A stretch of 64,000 nucleotides of DNA from Ptiloglossa arizonensis (lineage: Eukaryota > Arthropoda > Insecta > Hymenoptera > Colletidae), in contig NC_135059.1 of assembly GCF_051014685.1 (NCBI RefSeq), forward strand, positions 1,984,001 to 2,048,000, written 5' to 3'. A model generated the notes under the pieces. The model had not been told where the DNA came from, made no database searches, and saw only the letters and a program-made list of their open reading frames with translations. Below are positions 36,400 through 47,946 of the stretch, piece after piece. Position 1 is the first letter of the stretch, and each line of letters begins with the position of its first letter. The translations under genes were made by a program, and so were the position numbers.

Positions 36400-36937
36400 G
36401 TGAAGTCGAAACGAGCCAGAAGGCGGACGACGAACGTGCTAATAGGAAGGTTCCATTACGCAGTCGGTTCCAGCGGTGCATATTGCGAGCTACGGAAAAA
36501 GGGCTACTGGCTCGAATGCGAGTTAAGATTGCCGACGACTCGGTGGCCCCTGTTAGGTGAGATTACAGGCCGGGACAGCACCTCATCTGGCCAGGGTCAT
36601 AAGTCCCGTACCTGCCCGGAAACGCATTTTCCTAGCGTGTATCACGACCCTGTCTCCTTCTGCGTTTGTAGGAACCCGTGGGTATCGTTTGTACATTAGC
36701 CACGATATTACGATATTAGCTTACGAACTAGTTACCGTGCTGGCGCCAGGCATCTACGAAATATCCAAGGTAATAACCGCCGTACCGTTACGGACCGGGA
36801 TAAATGAAGCAACATGCAACGAGGATTACGAAAGTTTGTTAGAAAGAATACCTGGATACGCGAGTTCGTCAATCCCCGCGATGCTGTCGTTTTTTCATTG
36901 TCTAATGACACTCGTAGCTACGGTGCACTCGAGGTAG
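36400..36937 (+). CDS. Possible two-exon coding region, unrecognised
   Basis: A strong donor (CTGTTAG/GTGAGA at 36556/36557) and a strong acceptor (TTCTGCGTTTGTAG/G at 36671/36672) define a 115-bp intron. Splicing joins a frame ending ELRLPTTRWPLLG to one reading TRGYRLYISHDITILAYELV and then GINEATCNEDYESLLERIPG, stopping at 36937. The composition is plausible. However, another frame of the first exon (FIKHVSSGIFRNESSTSEVE... to RMRVKIADDSVAPV) looks equally good but stops soon after the junction. A further donor (CCAAG/GTAATA at 36770) and acceptor (CACTCGTAG at 36937) are also present. No start codon is certain. Confidence 0.22.
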
Positions 36938-38255
36938 CTTTTAATTTCGTGCATTCGTTGGAAGGAGTCAAGCTTCTCACCTTTACCTTTACCTCGTTAG
37001 CCTTCGAGAAGTAAAACGCTCGAAACGTGGTCCCGGACCGAATTAAAAATCGATATTCGCGATTCTTTCTTTTTCGTAGGGTGCACGAAAGATGCAAAAT
37101 CGACGACGAAAAGAAAACTTCGTTCTTTCGACAGTCATCGGTTCGATGAAGATTGTTCACGTTACTTATTTTATTTCGGACGATGGTCGTATTTCTAAAA
37201 CCTAAAAAGAAACTCGTATCGTTCGATTCGGATAATTAGAAGGAATCCAACTCGTAAAATATTCGCTACGAAATAATAAAAATCGTTAAATTCTGTACAA
37301 TTTTCTGTACAAATTTTGTTCTATCCTCGCTTGGAACGAAGCTCTGGTTCGGCCCGGTTATTAACATCAAAATTTAAGCGAATTTTCTAGAAGTAATTTA
37401 TAATCAAAAATACTATTTCATCGCAATTAATATTTTACCATCTCGATAGGTGCTTGTAGAAAATTCGTTTTTCTCGAGAACGTAATATCCCGTACAGAAA
37501 AGAATAGAATCTGTGTACACTTTGTAACCGGATAAACGGTTCGAGAATAATACAAAGCAAAGTGACTAAAACGTGCACTCTGTTTCCTGGATCGCTCCAA
37601 CAGCGAGAGTTTCGAGTGCCGTGCCGTTTGTAGATACGATTTTTAAATCTTCGTAGGAAACGAACAATTGCGCGCAAAGTGTAGATTTTCTCGAGACGTT
37701 CGTTGTACGACGGTGATCGCGCGTACAAAGGCACGCCTCCGTTGCTTTATGCATTTGGCATACTAAACGCGAGTAGAAGCTGCTCGAGGATACTTAAGAA
37801 GAACCGAACGATGCTCGAGCTCGTTTCTCGTGGCTGAGACGGCACTTACTTAATAGTCGCCATTATTCTGACGCCGATGGATGAACGGCTAACCCCGTCA
37901 AACTAGGAGGCGTTATCCAGCCACCGGCGCATTTCTCTCCATTCGTGGAAACAATATTGGTATTACGTGAACGCGAGGAGATGTTCGTTCGCCGCGCAAC
38001 GTTAACCGTGATCTATGGCGTGGACCTCGCGATGGAGTATTGAGCCATCACGGCACGTACACGCGCAATAGTGCCGTTGGGGTAATAAATAGACATCCTG
38101 AGAAGTTGGACGGTCGTCCACGTGTATGTCTCGTGTATCGATAATACGCGGTCCGTGTATCGCGTCGTTTAACGAAACTCGAACTTTACGATGTGTCGCG
38201 GAACGATGGTCAAGAAAACTTCAATTTCGTCACCATTGCTTCCGCGAACGCGACG
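36938..38255. other. Non-coding stretch
   Basis: No gene, RNA or mobile element recognised. AT-richer in 37.2-37.6 kb. Confidence 0.4.
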
Positions 38256-38715
38256 AATAGTCACCACTTGCTTTCTTTTTCAAAGAAAAGAACGCGATAC
38301 GTCGAAACGAAATTTTCTTACCGATTTACCATAGACGCGCCAAAACTTGGTAGCTGTCTTAAAAGCTAAAGATAGTCACCACTTGCTTTCCTTTTCAAAG
38401 AAAAGAACGCGATACGTCGAAACGAAATTTTCTCATCGATTTACCATAGACGCGCCAAAACTTGGTAGCTGTCTTAAAAGCTAAAGATAGTCACCACTTG
38501 CTTTCCTTTTCAAAGAAAAGAACGCGATACGTCGAAACGAAATTTTCTCATCGATTTACCATAGACGCGCCAAAACTTGGTAGCTGTCTTAAAAGCTAAA
38601 GATAGTCACCACTTGCTTTCCTTTTCAAAGAAAAAAACGCGATACGTCGAAACGAAATTTTCTTATCGATTTACCATAGACGCGCCAAAACTTGGTAGCT
38701 GTCTTAAAAGCTAAA
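38256..38715. repeat. Tandem array, four copies of a 115-bp unit
   Basis: Copies begin at 38256, 38371, 38486 and 38601 and each is exactly 115 bp. Copies 2 and 3 appear identical; copies 1 and 4 differ at only a few positions (for example CTTTCTTTTT for CTTTCCTTTT, and AAAAAAACG for AAAAGAACG). Landmarks are AGTCACCACTTGCTTTC, CGATACGTCGAAACGAAATT and CCAAAACTTGGTAGCTGTCT. CTTTTCAAAGAAAAG and CCAAAACTTGG are small palindromic pieces in each unit. The high identity points to a recent expansion. Confidence 0.95.
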
Positions 38716-41700
38716 AATTCACCGAGGAAATGGCATCACTTGTAACGCGACTGCTACCCTTTTATGCATGTACATATATTGTCACTATTGGCTAACCGAG
38801 GTACACGTAGAAGCCCATCGTGCGAGGAATAACGCGAACGGAACGAAACGCGACAAAGTGAGACGCGAAACGTATCCGAGATGCGTTCTCGAATTCTATC
38901 GTTGCATCTAATTTTCTCGCGTTTTATTTTGTCCGCGTTCTTCGTCACGCGTGCACGACTTCTACACGTGCCCAAGTTAACCAATAGCGACAATGTATGT
39001 ACATAAGAATGTAGCAGTCGCGTCATAAGCGACGCGAGTAGACGATTCCTCTTTCATCTGTGATTTTTTAGCTTCTGAACAGCGGTAAACTTCACGCGCG
39101 GCTACGGTACTCGCAACATCACGCGCGGTACAGATTGTAATCCAAAGGAAATTTCTCAAATGGAAACGAATGTGATAAATATACAACGACATTGAACCGT
39201 GCAGTACTCGAGAAGTCAAGGAATGGTGGACGAGCTCGATACCGGCTTTCCTATTTTTTTCCGTTGGTGTGCCGACGCGATCGTTACGATATTCAGTTGT
39301 TCGTAACCATACTCCGCTGCACGACTGTAATATATTTATCTAAAAATGAACGTCCTATTTACATTTTCTCTTGTGCTGAACAATTCCACAATCCCACAAT
39401 AAAAATGATTTTTTCGTTCTTTTCTCAACTAGTTCACCGACACGATGAATTTCGTTGAAAACGTTTAGAATACTTTGTAGCGCGTTCCAGAGTTTTCGAC
39501 TTAGCGTCAGATAAAACTTTAGTGTAGTTTCACCCCTTGAACTGGAATCATCGCGACCAACGAAGATACGCGTTGCTTAGTTTCGATCGCTCCGGTAACG
39601 AGTAATCGCTTTAACCTCCGGTTACGTTCACTTACGAGGAAACGCGATTTTCAAGGATCTCGATCGAGAGAGGGATGCAGGTGACGCGACAGCAAGTGAT
39701 TCGGTAGGGATGTTATTCTTTGACGAAGTTTAACGGAGCGCAAAAAAGTACGTTAGAACGTGAAACCACCCCTCCGGGCTCGGGGGTAAGAAGTCACGTG
39801 GGAACGTGGGTTAATTAAGACCGGATAGAAGGCATACCCCCCTCGTCGAGTAGAAATCACGACACTTGACTATTGTTGGGGCTCCTTTTTACTACCGCTG
39901 CTTTTTTCCGCTTAACCATCCTACGGGAGAGTACCTTCTATGCGCACTCATGCCTGCGACCGTCGAGATGTTATCGTGTCTCGTACGATTTCCAGCCGAC
40001 ATTATGCGCGGCAGGGGTAAGTTTCGTCGAACCCGGAATACGTTTAAGGGGTGCCTCGGAATAGATTCATTACGCTCGTTCGTCGGTTCGAATCCCGACT
40101 ACGATTTAATCGACGGCATTATTAGGGCCCGTGTCGCACGACTCCTCGCACGGAATATATGTTTCCGTCGTTCAACGGATGTCTTTATAGCCGGATCGGA
40201 GCATGCTCCGACAACGGACTTGTCCCCCCTTGAATATTTCATCGTATTCAGATTCGCGAGGAATATACTCGCCTCTCCTATTTATCCTCGTGCCTTTATC
40301 TTTCGCCTTGGTGTACAGTTTCGGAAGAAAAAAAAACTTGTTCGTCGACAAATTGCAGTTCTATACAGGGTGTCGGTTCTATACGAACGGAGGTGTTTTA
40401 AAAGATTTGACGAATTTTATTTCAACGGAATAGACAATGTCTCGGAAATTAATCAGAGGACATTGTAGGTGTAACTTCGCGTAGTGGTAATCTCGGATTC
40501 TATTCCACGCTTAGTTCGTTCCTGTGCGCGGACTTTATAAGGTTAGCACGGTGTTCGACGTATACATACGGGTTATTGTACCTGCTATAGCGATTCGTAT
40601 TGTTTTCCATTGTATCTCCAAACATAGGATCGAAACATCGGGCAATAATTATTCCCGTTGCACGTGCATCGTCGCTGCGTTTGTTTCATTTCGTCCGATA
40701 TTATCGTTGAACACGTTAACGATTTATTACGGTCGATCGATGTTCCATCGAGTACGTCGATAAATGGAGATGGGCGGTTATTCTCGAGATTTTAAACAGA
40801 TACGATACTTTACTCTATGTCTATTAATTTATACTGGGTGGTAAAGAAAGTTTTCGAGGTTTAAAGTACATCGGTGCTAGGTTTACACTTTGTCGATGAT
40901 TACATACTTTTTCGTTATGATAAATGTTCGATGTGTCTTCCTTCCATTAAAATGCGTATCTCGCGAACCGACCAAAAGCAAAGAAACGAAATTCCCATAA
41001 ACGTCGACGGATCTTTTCGAATAATTTAGAAGAAAGAATTTGTCGATTAGGATACTTCTCTGCATAAAAACGACGAGCTAAAGAAACGTTCTCATTGACA
41101 AGGCCATACACAAAATACATATTTACAATTTCCACGTTACGATAATAGACAGATGTTAATAACCCGACAATTATTATCATTACAAAGGATAAAGAAAGAT
41201 ATCAATTGGACAAAGTTCGACATCTTTTTTATCCTCTGTTTCCTTCTTGTCTATTGATCGGTCGGTTGGATGTCTCGTTCGTTTAGGATGCAGCCTTAGT
41301 TCTACATTCTTCGACATCGACTCGCGTAATACAGTGGGCGATCGAATTGTCACGAAGGGTTTGAAACTACCGCTTATTCGAAATTTGATCAAGAATGAAA
41401 TCAAAGAACGATCAAATATTCCTATACACATTTTTCTATTGCGAAAGCCTTAAAATAATTTTAAGATGTTACTGCGGAATGTAACGATGCATTGAAAAAG
41501 AAATAAACTAAAATATCGTTTCAAGCGTACTGTCGATTCCATTCTCGACGAAATGTCGAATAAGTAGTAGTTTCAAAGCGTGATTCGTAATAATTTATTC
41601 ACCCATTGTAATTCTCTATCATCGAGGCTGGAAGCACCCTGTACGAGTTGACGATGTCGCATCGCAGTCGATTTTGCCAGGTGGTTGGAGTCGCGGTGGA

Positions 41701-42549
41701 GCCGAATCAAGATGCGTTCCCGAGTGCCAATTAGATGGCCGTTGACGTTTCGTCCTGTGGGCTTTCCAGGGCAGTACGCAGCAGGGGATGCGAGCCACTT
41801 GTCCGGCAATGTTCCCGCTCCCTTTTGTCCCTTTGATCCTCGGTGCATGTTGCCGCGTAATGTGGCGCTGGAACGCCGCCCCGTACACGACCACCCCAAA
41901 AAGTCCTCGAGCCGATCGCGATCTTTGCGCGCGCGTCTGGAACCAGAAAATAATGAACCCGCATTAGGGGTTGCGAGCGACGTGGCTTGCGGATCGGCGC
42001 ACGAAAGAATTGTATTCTGGCCAGGGGAAATTGAACGGTGGGGCGATGCTTCGATGATGATGGCGATGGTGGTGGTGAGACGAAGACGCAGCCAACGCGA
42101 CGTTGAGCATTGTGCGCGGGGAGTCAAGTAGCGCGGCTCAAAAGGAAACCGACGCGCAATTTTTCGACAACGAGCGTCTCGAAACGTCGGACCGGATTTA
42201 CACCGACACGGTGTCCAGCGAAACGGAAAAAAAAAGCCAAACGGGTGGGAAAACTCGTCGAAACACCGAATACATTGGAAATTTGTGAACACGTTCGAAG
42301 AATCCGGTCGACGCTCCAACAGCGCACCGTTTCGCGTTAACTGTTTTAAGCGTTAGTGTTTCCACTGAAATCGAATGGTCCAGTGTGTATTTCGAAGTAT
42401 CCTTGAGAATTTTTTATGCTCGATTTATCGCGAACAATGGATTTGTGAGAAAATTAACGTTTCCAAAAGGCGGAGTCAAGATTATTGTAAATAAGGATAT
42501 TAAGAAGGTAGAATCAGGTTAACGGTACGACTCGAATTGCTACGAAATA
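38716..42549. other. Non-coding stretch
   Basis: No supported gene. A 200-codon plus-strand frame at 39866-40468 begins only at a TTG, and a 248-codon minus-strand frame at 41573-42319 lies in GC-rich sequence where the opposite strand is open as well. ATACAGGGTGT near 40364 resembles insect transposon ends but has no partner found. Confidence 0.4.
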
Positions 42550-42715
42550 TATAAGGTGTTTCGACTAAATGGAATTAAATAAGTATCTGTTGTATTTTTT
42601 TTTTTTTTTTTGCGTATGATAAAGCTTTCTGGAACTTTGTCCTTTGAAGTGTTTTCGTACGGTAAAAAAATAAAGCAAATATTTGGTTGATCCTGTTTAG
42701 CCAAGACACCTTGTA
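42550..42715. mobile_element. Small terminal-inverted-repeat element
   Basis: The left end (AT)AAGGTGTTTCGACTAAATGG and the inverse of the right end (ACAAGGTGTCTTGGCTAAACAG) match at most positions over about 22 bp, enclosing a 166-bp AT-rich body with a T run of about 19 at 42594-42612. No coding capacity. The superfamily is uncertain. Confidence 0.6.
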
Positions 42716-43830
42716 CACGACGTGCCTAGAAACCTTATAGAATCCGATGCATCGCGCGTAAGTGTACTCTGGTTCAAATTTTTATTCATTTTGGGTCGAA
42801 TATCGTACTATCCGAACTTTACACAATTGTTATCCGCACAAATTTTGCAACAGCCAAGGACTTCTGCATAGTTCCTTTCGTTGAGAAAACTATGTAATTG
42901 AACAACCAAAAAGATACAGGATTCCGAAGCATCGAAACAAACCGTTCATATTGTCGATTTCTATTCAAACGAGTAATATTTAATACAAGGAAGGGAAATT
43001 ATTCCACTATTGGAAAATTCTCTTATTCTCTTTTGTTTCCGAATTACTAAAGATACGGGGGGTCTTGGCGTAAAATAATTCGTCTTGGAAGAGGTTCCAG
43101 AGGCATTGCGTTTCTCGTGCGTTGTCGAGAACCGAAGTTTATCCGTTCCCCGCATCGCGTACCGGCGTATCACGAATTTGACAAGCAACCGAAGCAAAGG
43201 AGAACCGGAACGTCGAAGGGACAAAGCGGGACACGAGGAGAAGCCCAATAAACATTCATGTATGCCAAGGTGTATCCGGGCTTGACCTCACCCTCACCCA
43301 CATGATAGCGCGAACCTGTCGTCTCGGCGAAGAAGACCGAGCAAAAAGGAAGAAACGATTCTGACAAAAGCGACGCTCCTCCATTCATCCCCCCGGCAGA
43401 CTTTTTCATATGTTAAGCGTCTTGTGCCCTGTGAAAGAGGGCCGTGAAGACTCTCGCGAGCGAGGCGTGATACTGAATCAAACGTCTCGTAATAAAGGAT
43501 GCTGCGATCTCAAAGGACCGTGGGATCATTTTTGTGTGTCGTCCGTGTTCGCGTCCTCACGCGGCGAAGAAGAAGATCGAAGAAGCCGTAAAGAGACGCG
43601 CGGAGAAGAAAGAGACATTTCGGTACAACGGAAACTCGACGCGCGATCGTCAATGCTACCAGAATTAAACGTAACGAAAAAAGACGCGACTGTCGCTAAC
43701 TTGGGAAATATTTTTATCATTTTTTCCTAGTCGTTGATCACTTTGCGATTGAAAATTGACGAGATATTTCGCGAAACCGTTCGTGCGACACTAGATGTAT
43801 CTCGCGAGTTTGGTCATCACGAGCAGAGTC
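42716..43830. other. Non-coding stretch
   Basis: No supported gene. Short minus-strand frames at 42961-43248 and 43170-43409 could be exons of the candidate gene just upstream on that strand (43.83-45.74 kb), but I found no junctions that join them convincingly. Confidence 0.35.
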
Positions 43831-44397
43831 TCAACGAGGAAAAAACGATCGAAAGCTCACGAAAGACGCGTTGTTCTTGGAAATGATTTCGTTTATTTCT
43901 CTCGAAGCTTTCTCGTCAAGTTTTTTTTTCATAGTTTCGCACGAGTTGCAATCGAACCAGAGTTGCAGCGATAACTCGGGTTCGTTTTCATCGAATTCGA
44001 CGAATCGCGTCACGACGTCGACTTTGAACAATCCTTGGGGATATTCTCGCTGTACCGATATCTTCAATGTCGAAACATCGAACAGTAGCCCATCGTTCTC
44101 CGAAAAGAGTACTCGTTTCGAGGTCGTAGCGACCGAGCGGATCGTAACTCTCGTCCTGGCTCGATTACTCGTAACTCTTGGATCGTAGCTCGACCAGAGG
44201 CACCCGAAGCGGATTTCCCAGGGTACAATTTTCCTGTATTCGCGGAGCGTATCGAACGACCCTCGTAGAATCGAAAAGTGTGTCCCGTTCGACGTTCGTG
44301 ACCCCGTAACGCCGTGGAACGATCGTTTACAAATTGCCGGTGGTATTTCATCGATACGTGGAACAGGGTTCGGCGCGAAAACCGTGGTACCAAACAC
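43831..44397 (-). CDS. Candidate exon(s) of an unrecognised minus-strand gene
   Basis: A 188-codon open frame whose lower-coordinate part has the composition of a real protein, low in Arg and Ser: GLFKVDVVTRFVEFDENEPE, LSLQLWFDCNSCETMKKKLD and EKASREINEIISKN. It could be an exon running from an acceptor at 44233/44234 (GCGAATACAG/G) to a donor at 43861/43860 (GTCTTTC/GTGAGC). If not spliced, it ends at a TGA at 43831. The plus-strand shadow is Ser-rich, as antisense of coding sequence often is. The frame begins at GTG, not ATG, so the true start lies in another exon. No domain recognised. Confidence 0.42.
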   Translation of the reverse strand: MFGTTVFAPNPVPRIDEIPPAICKRSFHGVTGSRTSNGTHFSILRGSFDTLREYRKIVPWEIRFGCLWSSYDPRVTSNRARTRVTIRSVATTSKRVLFSENDGLLFDVSTLKISVQREYPQGLFKVDVVTRFVEFDENEPELSLQLWFDCNSCETMKKKLDEKASREINEIISKNNASFVSFRSFFPR

Positions 44398-44893
44398 CGG
44401 GAGAAACGAAACACGGCCGAACGCGAAGATTAGTCAACGTCTTGGTGTTTAGTATCGTGCATTTCCTATAAGACCGCTCGGGGCCGCTACGAGCACCATG
44501 TTCGGAAGACAAGCAATCCTGGCGAGGTTTTAACTTAACAAGGTACAAAGGCTCGATTTGGTGCTCGAGTAACTTAACCCGCATAGTACAAAGCGCGTGC
44601 TGACCTCGTATACCCGACCTAAAACAGGGTCCCGGGTATGTCTAGTGTACCAGCGTGTACCTACCACGGGAACCCAACCTAGTTGCACACCGCGGTAAGA
44701 ATGCCTTTCGCTTAGTTTAACAGCGGTAGCAACGAAAAACTGGCAGCGGCTTCTTCAAAGGGTCCGCGTGTAAATAGACAAGGAGGAACGGGAAGACAAT
44801 GGGATGCTGAAACGGATAGTACCGCAAAGGATCGGCCCGAAGTCCGATAGAAGAAAGACGAACCCGAACCACCGCGCTTAGAAGCTTCTCTCC

Positions 44894-45229
44894 TTATTCG
44901 CGGTTGGTTTCGTTCGAGCGGCATGATCCGGACGATCCGACGAGATTCGGTTTTTCGCCTGTTTTCACCCGCTTTTCGAGGAAATCAACCGATGCCCCTC
45001 GAGTCGTACGCTTTTCGGGGAATTGTACTATCGTCTCGAAGATGGACTTTTTCCCCGTAGCACGTGGTTCGTGGAAGATCATTTGGCGAGGTCGCGAGAC
45101 AGGTTTAACGTACGTTGAGAAATACTTTTGTATTTCTTGTTTCGTTTCGCGCGCGGTGTTATTCTCGTCGAGAACGACACGAAATACCATTCGCAGGTAT
45201 CGTGCGATAAGTGGTACGAATCGGAACAC
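44894..45229 (-). CDS. Possible upstream exon of the minus-strand candidate gene
   Basis: Open frame of about 111 codons that includes RVVLDENNTARETKQEIQKY, FSTYVKPVSRPRQMIFHEP and KKSIFETIVQFPEKR. A possible donor follows EKR (GCGG/GTGAAA). It lies between the two other minus-strand candidates and reads in the same direction. The plus strand is open here too, so support is limited. Confidence 0.25.
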   Translation of the reverse strand: MFRFVPLIARYLRMVFRVVLDENNTARETKQEIQKYFSTYVKPVSRPRQMIFHEPRATGKKSIFETIVQFPEKRTTRGASVDFLEKRVKTGEKPNLVGSSGSCRSNETNRE

Positions 45230-45289
45230 GGTGTACCAATTGGAGAACGAATTGGAAAAATACTAGAATTGAAGTTTCATGGTTGATGA

Positions 45290-45742
45290 CTATTCGTTGT
45301 AGTTTCGGTCAACGTTTACGTTCGTAAACATCAACGGTGTAGCGGCTCGCTCGCGTAAAAGTAAAAGTACGTTGTTTCGCCAGCTCGAAAAGAGCGCGGC
45401 CGGCGAGTCTCTCGCTGAATATGCGACGAGAGAATGAAGTATAAAAAAGAGTAGGCGACGAATATGGAAAAACCGGAACGCTAATACGAAAGTACCGATT
45501 TGAGAGAGAACGGGCTGTTGCGTGTACCAGAATTCCGTGTAAGCAGAATTCGAAAGATTCGCGAGTACCTCGAAAAGCGCGCGCGTTGCGCGTTCATTCA
45601 TCTTTCGAAGAGGAACGTTCTCCGCGTGGTTCAGGGCCGTCACAGTGAATCGATAAGGTCTAACCATTGATATTTCCATGATCACCGCGAATAACGGAAA
45701 GTAATTCCTCGGTAAACAAGCGGTTCCCATCGTACGGAGCAA
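45290..45742 (-). CDS. Possible first exon of the minus-strand candidate gene
   Basis: Begins with ATG (MGTACLPRNYFPLFAVIMEI) and runs 150 codons. The first ~75 residues have good composition (VRPYRFTVTALNHAENVPLR, MNERATRALFEVLANLSNSA). The rest becomes Phe/Arg/Leu-rich and may be intron; TTCGAG/GTACTC near 45570 is a possible but weak donor. No family recognised. Confidence 0.25.
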   Translation of the reverse strand: MLRTMGTACLPRNYFPLFAVIMEISMVRPYRFTVTALNHAENVPLRKMNERATRALFEVLANLSNSAYTEFWYTQQPVLSQIGTFVLAFRFFHIRRLLFFILHSLVAYSARDSPAALFSSWRNNVLLLLRERAATPLMFTNVNVDRNYNE

Positions 45743-47003
45743 CGAACGCGTTCCAACTCTCGAAACGACGAAATTACAACTTCGCGGCGGTATTAACGAG
45801 CCCTCCCATCGCTCGTAATTGCCCCGTACGCCACAATTTCCGACGTCAACTTCGTATTACGGTCCATAAAAAAAACGAGGTAATTGTAACGTTAGCCTAT
45901 CAACGTTTTATTACGTTCACCCTCGTCGTACGATGGAAATCCCTCGGTAACATTATACAGCGGTGCGCGAGCCATCAAGCCGGGCTGGTTAACGTCTGAC
46001 AGAAGTTCATACTTTGTAAGCGACGGTCGTATACGTATATCGCAAGGGCATGGTCTCTCAGCATGCGATTGGTTGCAATTTATTCCTCTCGCGAGGCGTT
46101 TAGGACCTTCGGGGAGTCACGAATCCGCTCGTGTGAACGACCAGCGCCACCGCAGGGTAGCCGAGCCGCCGATTCTCCTTCTCGTTTTCGTCGTCACGGC
46201 GCGCGAGCGTTCGACGAGCCCGCGCGACCGCGTGCGCGTTTCACTCGCATTAGCCTGGACATTACAATTAACATATTTTTTCGACGCCTGTTTGTCAACC
46301 GGTTTATCGACCGAATAAACACTCGGACTATATAAGCCTTTAAACTCTCGTTTAATTATTCCCGGAACGCGTCGTTTAGCCGCGACGGGAGCGCAAGCGA
46401 GTCCGGGCCATCGGTCAACCAAGCGGAGAGAGCCGAACGAGCGAGTACGAGCTGAAAAAGGGCAAAACGGTGGGTCCGGTGTCCGTCGCGGGTGCAGCGG
46501 GGGAAGAGTATGCCCGCTCGAGACAGTATTTTCGGATTAATCGGTCGTTCGTATAACGCCGGGATGAAACCGTCGCTACGTTTAATCTACCTTACGACTC
46601 GCATTATCCGTAAATCTCGCGGGATGCCCGTGAACAGCGATACCGCTTTGATTGTTGAAATACTGGAGATTAACCTGTCCGGAGCACCGGTGTCCGGCAT
46701 TCGCGTATCGAAAGGACTCGAGAACATCGACCGTATCGTTGGGACCGATGCAACCCGACGTTTCGAGAAACGTTAGCCACGCATTTTGCCTCTGTACCCC
46801 TATCGTTCGACGCATTGTAGTTCTCTTCGAGAGACGACGAGAAACGTCGGATCGTCTGGAGCGAAAATGGAGCTGGGAGAAAAGCGTTCGCGAATCGATT
46901 TCGAGGAGACTCGATGCGGCGAAATATCGTATTGTTTTCCGTGAACACGCCGAAATCGAGGAGTGAAAACGGAAATAATAGGTTAATCGATTTATTTAAA
47001 TCG
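45743..47003. other. Non-coding stretch
   Basis: No supported gene. Plus-strand frames at 46510-46776 and 46807-46966 have passable composition, the second preceded by an acceptor-like CGACGCATTGTAG, but alternative frames are open as well. Confidence 0.35.
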
Positions 47004-47215
47004 AAGTTTTGTCGTTCGATAAGAAATGGAGCTATTAGGTTTGTTGTTTTATTTTTATGAAGATACTTACTCGACATACTGGTTGATGAACGTGTGTGAA
47101 GTTTCGTGTAGATCTATCATGTAGACTCATTCATATTTTTACTGTTGTTCAAAGTTGAGGTGTCACAGTATTTTTTTACAATGAAAAAAATGACAAAATT
47201 TATTGGACAACTTAG
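47004..47215 (-). mobile_element. Mariner-like MITE, reverse orientation, outer tip of one end lost
   Basis: The reverse complement matches the family copies at 10724 and 27769: AAGTTTTGTCGTTCGATAAG at the lower end, then the A/T-rich interior with the GTTCAAAGTTGAGGTGTCAC segment, ending ATTTATTGGACAACTTAG. The outermost bases of the lower end are missing. Its upper end abuts TA and the Tc1-like element at 47218, as at 10.72 kb. Confidence 0.82.
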
Positions 47216-47217
47216 TA

Positions 47218-47946
47218 CAGTGACGAGCAAAAGTGTAAGCAGACGACGTTACATTACTGATTAATCAAATGATACTAGTATATTTTACGTTAAATAATTC
47301 GGTTAATGCGATCAAAGTTATTAGTCGATAGTTGTAAATGAAAAATTATCAGTCTCTTTTATCAATAATCACAATGTACAATAAATTTAACAAAAATGGA
47401 TGTGCAATGCTGTGTTTACTGTTTTGCAGGGTAACAATTTTTCGGAGATAAATGTACAAAACTATAATTTTGTCCATTTTCCTTTGAGTACACATGACTT
47501 TTTCTTATTTTTGCCACAACTATGTAAGATATTTGACATTCTTGAGCAATTTTTCGTAAAGAATTATCTTCATTCAACGGTTTCATATTGTCTTTCTATT
47601 TCAAAACCATTTCTGAACTGAAATAACGTTTACCGGATGCCACAATTTATAACATCATCGAGTTACATAAAAATATTTTTTTTCAATTCATATTGACCTC
47701 TGTTAATTATAACGTACTTCATTTAAATCTTAGACAGTGTGCAAACTTGTAAACATGCCATTGCATATCTGTTTACGTTAAATTTATTCTATATTGTTGT
47801 TACTAATAAAAGAGACTAATAATTTCTTTTTACAACTATCAACTAATAACTTTGATTGCATTAATCGAATTATATAATAAAAAATATACAAATATTATTT
47901 GATTAATCAAATTTTAATATAATAAACACTTTTTAATTTGACAACG
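47218..47946 (-). mobile_element. Tc1-like element with long inverted repeats and a transposase remnant
   Basis: The left end CAGTGACGAGCAAAAGTGTA and the following 150 bp recur inverted at about 47785-47946 (AAAAGAGACTAATAATTTCT, TGATTGCATTAATCGAATTA, GATTAATCAAATTTTAATAT), the right copy being more diverged. TA precedes the left end. The interior has lost most coding sequence but keeps a minus-strand frame at 47416-47586. The family assignment (Tc1 type) rests on the CAGTG ends, the TA flank and the helix-turn-helix-like peptide. Confidence 0.85.
47416..47586 (-). pseudogene. Tc1-like transposase N-terminal remnant
   Basis: A 56-codon frame starting MKPLNEDNSLRKIAQECQIS and continuing YIVVAKIRKSH. 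The S-L-R-x-I-A-x-E-x-x-I-S...V..I pattern is the helix-turn-helix that begins many Tc1-like transposases. The catalytic DDE domain is absent: the frame ends after 56 residues and the element is only about 730 bp. It reads on the minus strand of the element and is presumably inactive. Confidence 0.6.

Noticed and set aside
40084..40102. tRNA B-box-like GGTTCGAATCCCGAC
   Set aside because: The T-arm would need an eight-base loop and no acceptor stem or A-box fits upstream.
40364..40375. ATACAGGGTGT, a motif common at insect transposon ends (also ACACCCTGTAT near 11271)
   Set aside because: The two sites are 29 kb apart and no element could be delimited around either.
39866..40468. 200-codon plus-strand open frame
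   Set aside because: Starts only at TTG, no recognisable motif, and no transcription signals; length is not decisive in this CpG-rich sequence.
41573..42319. 248-codon minus-strand open frame
   Set aside because: Arg/Ser-rich translation in GC-rich DNA where the plus strand also has a 148-codon frame; no domain or splice evidence.
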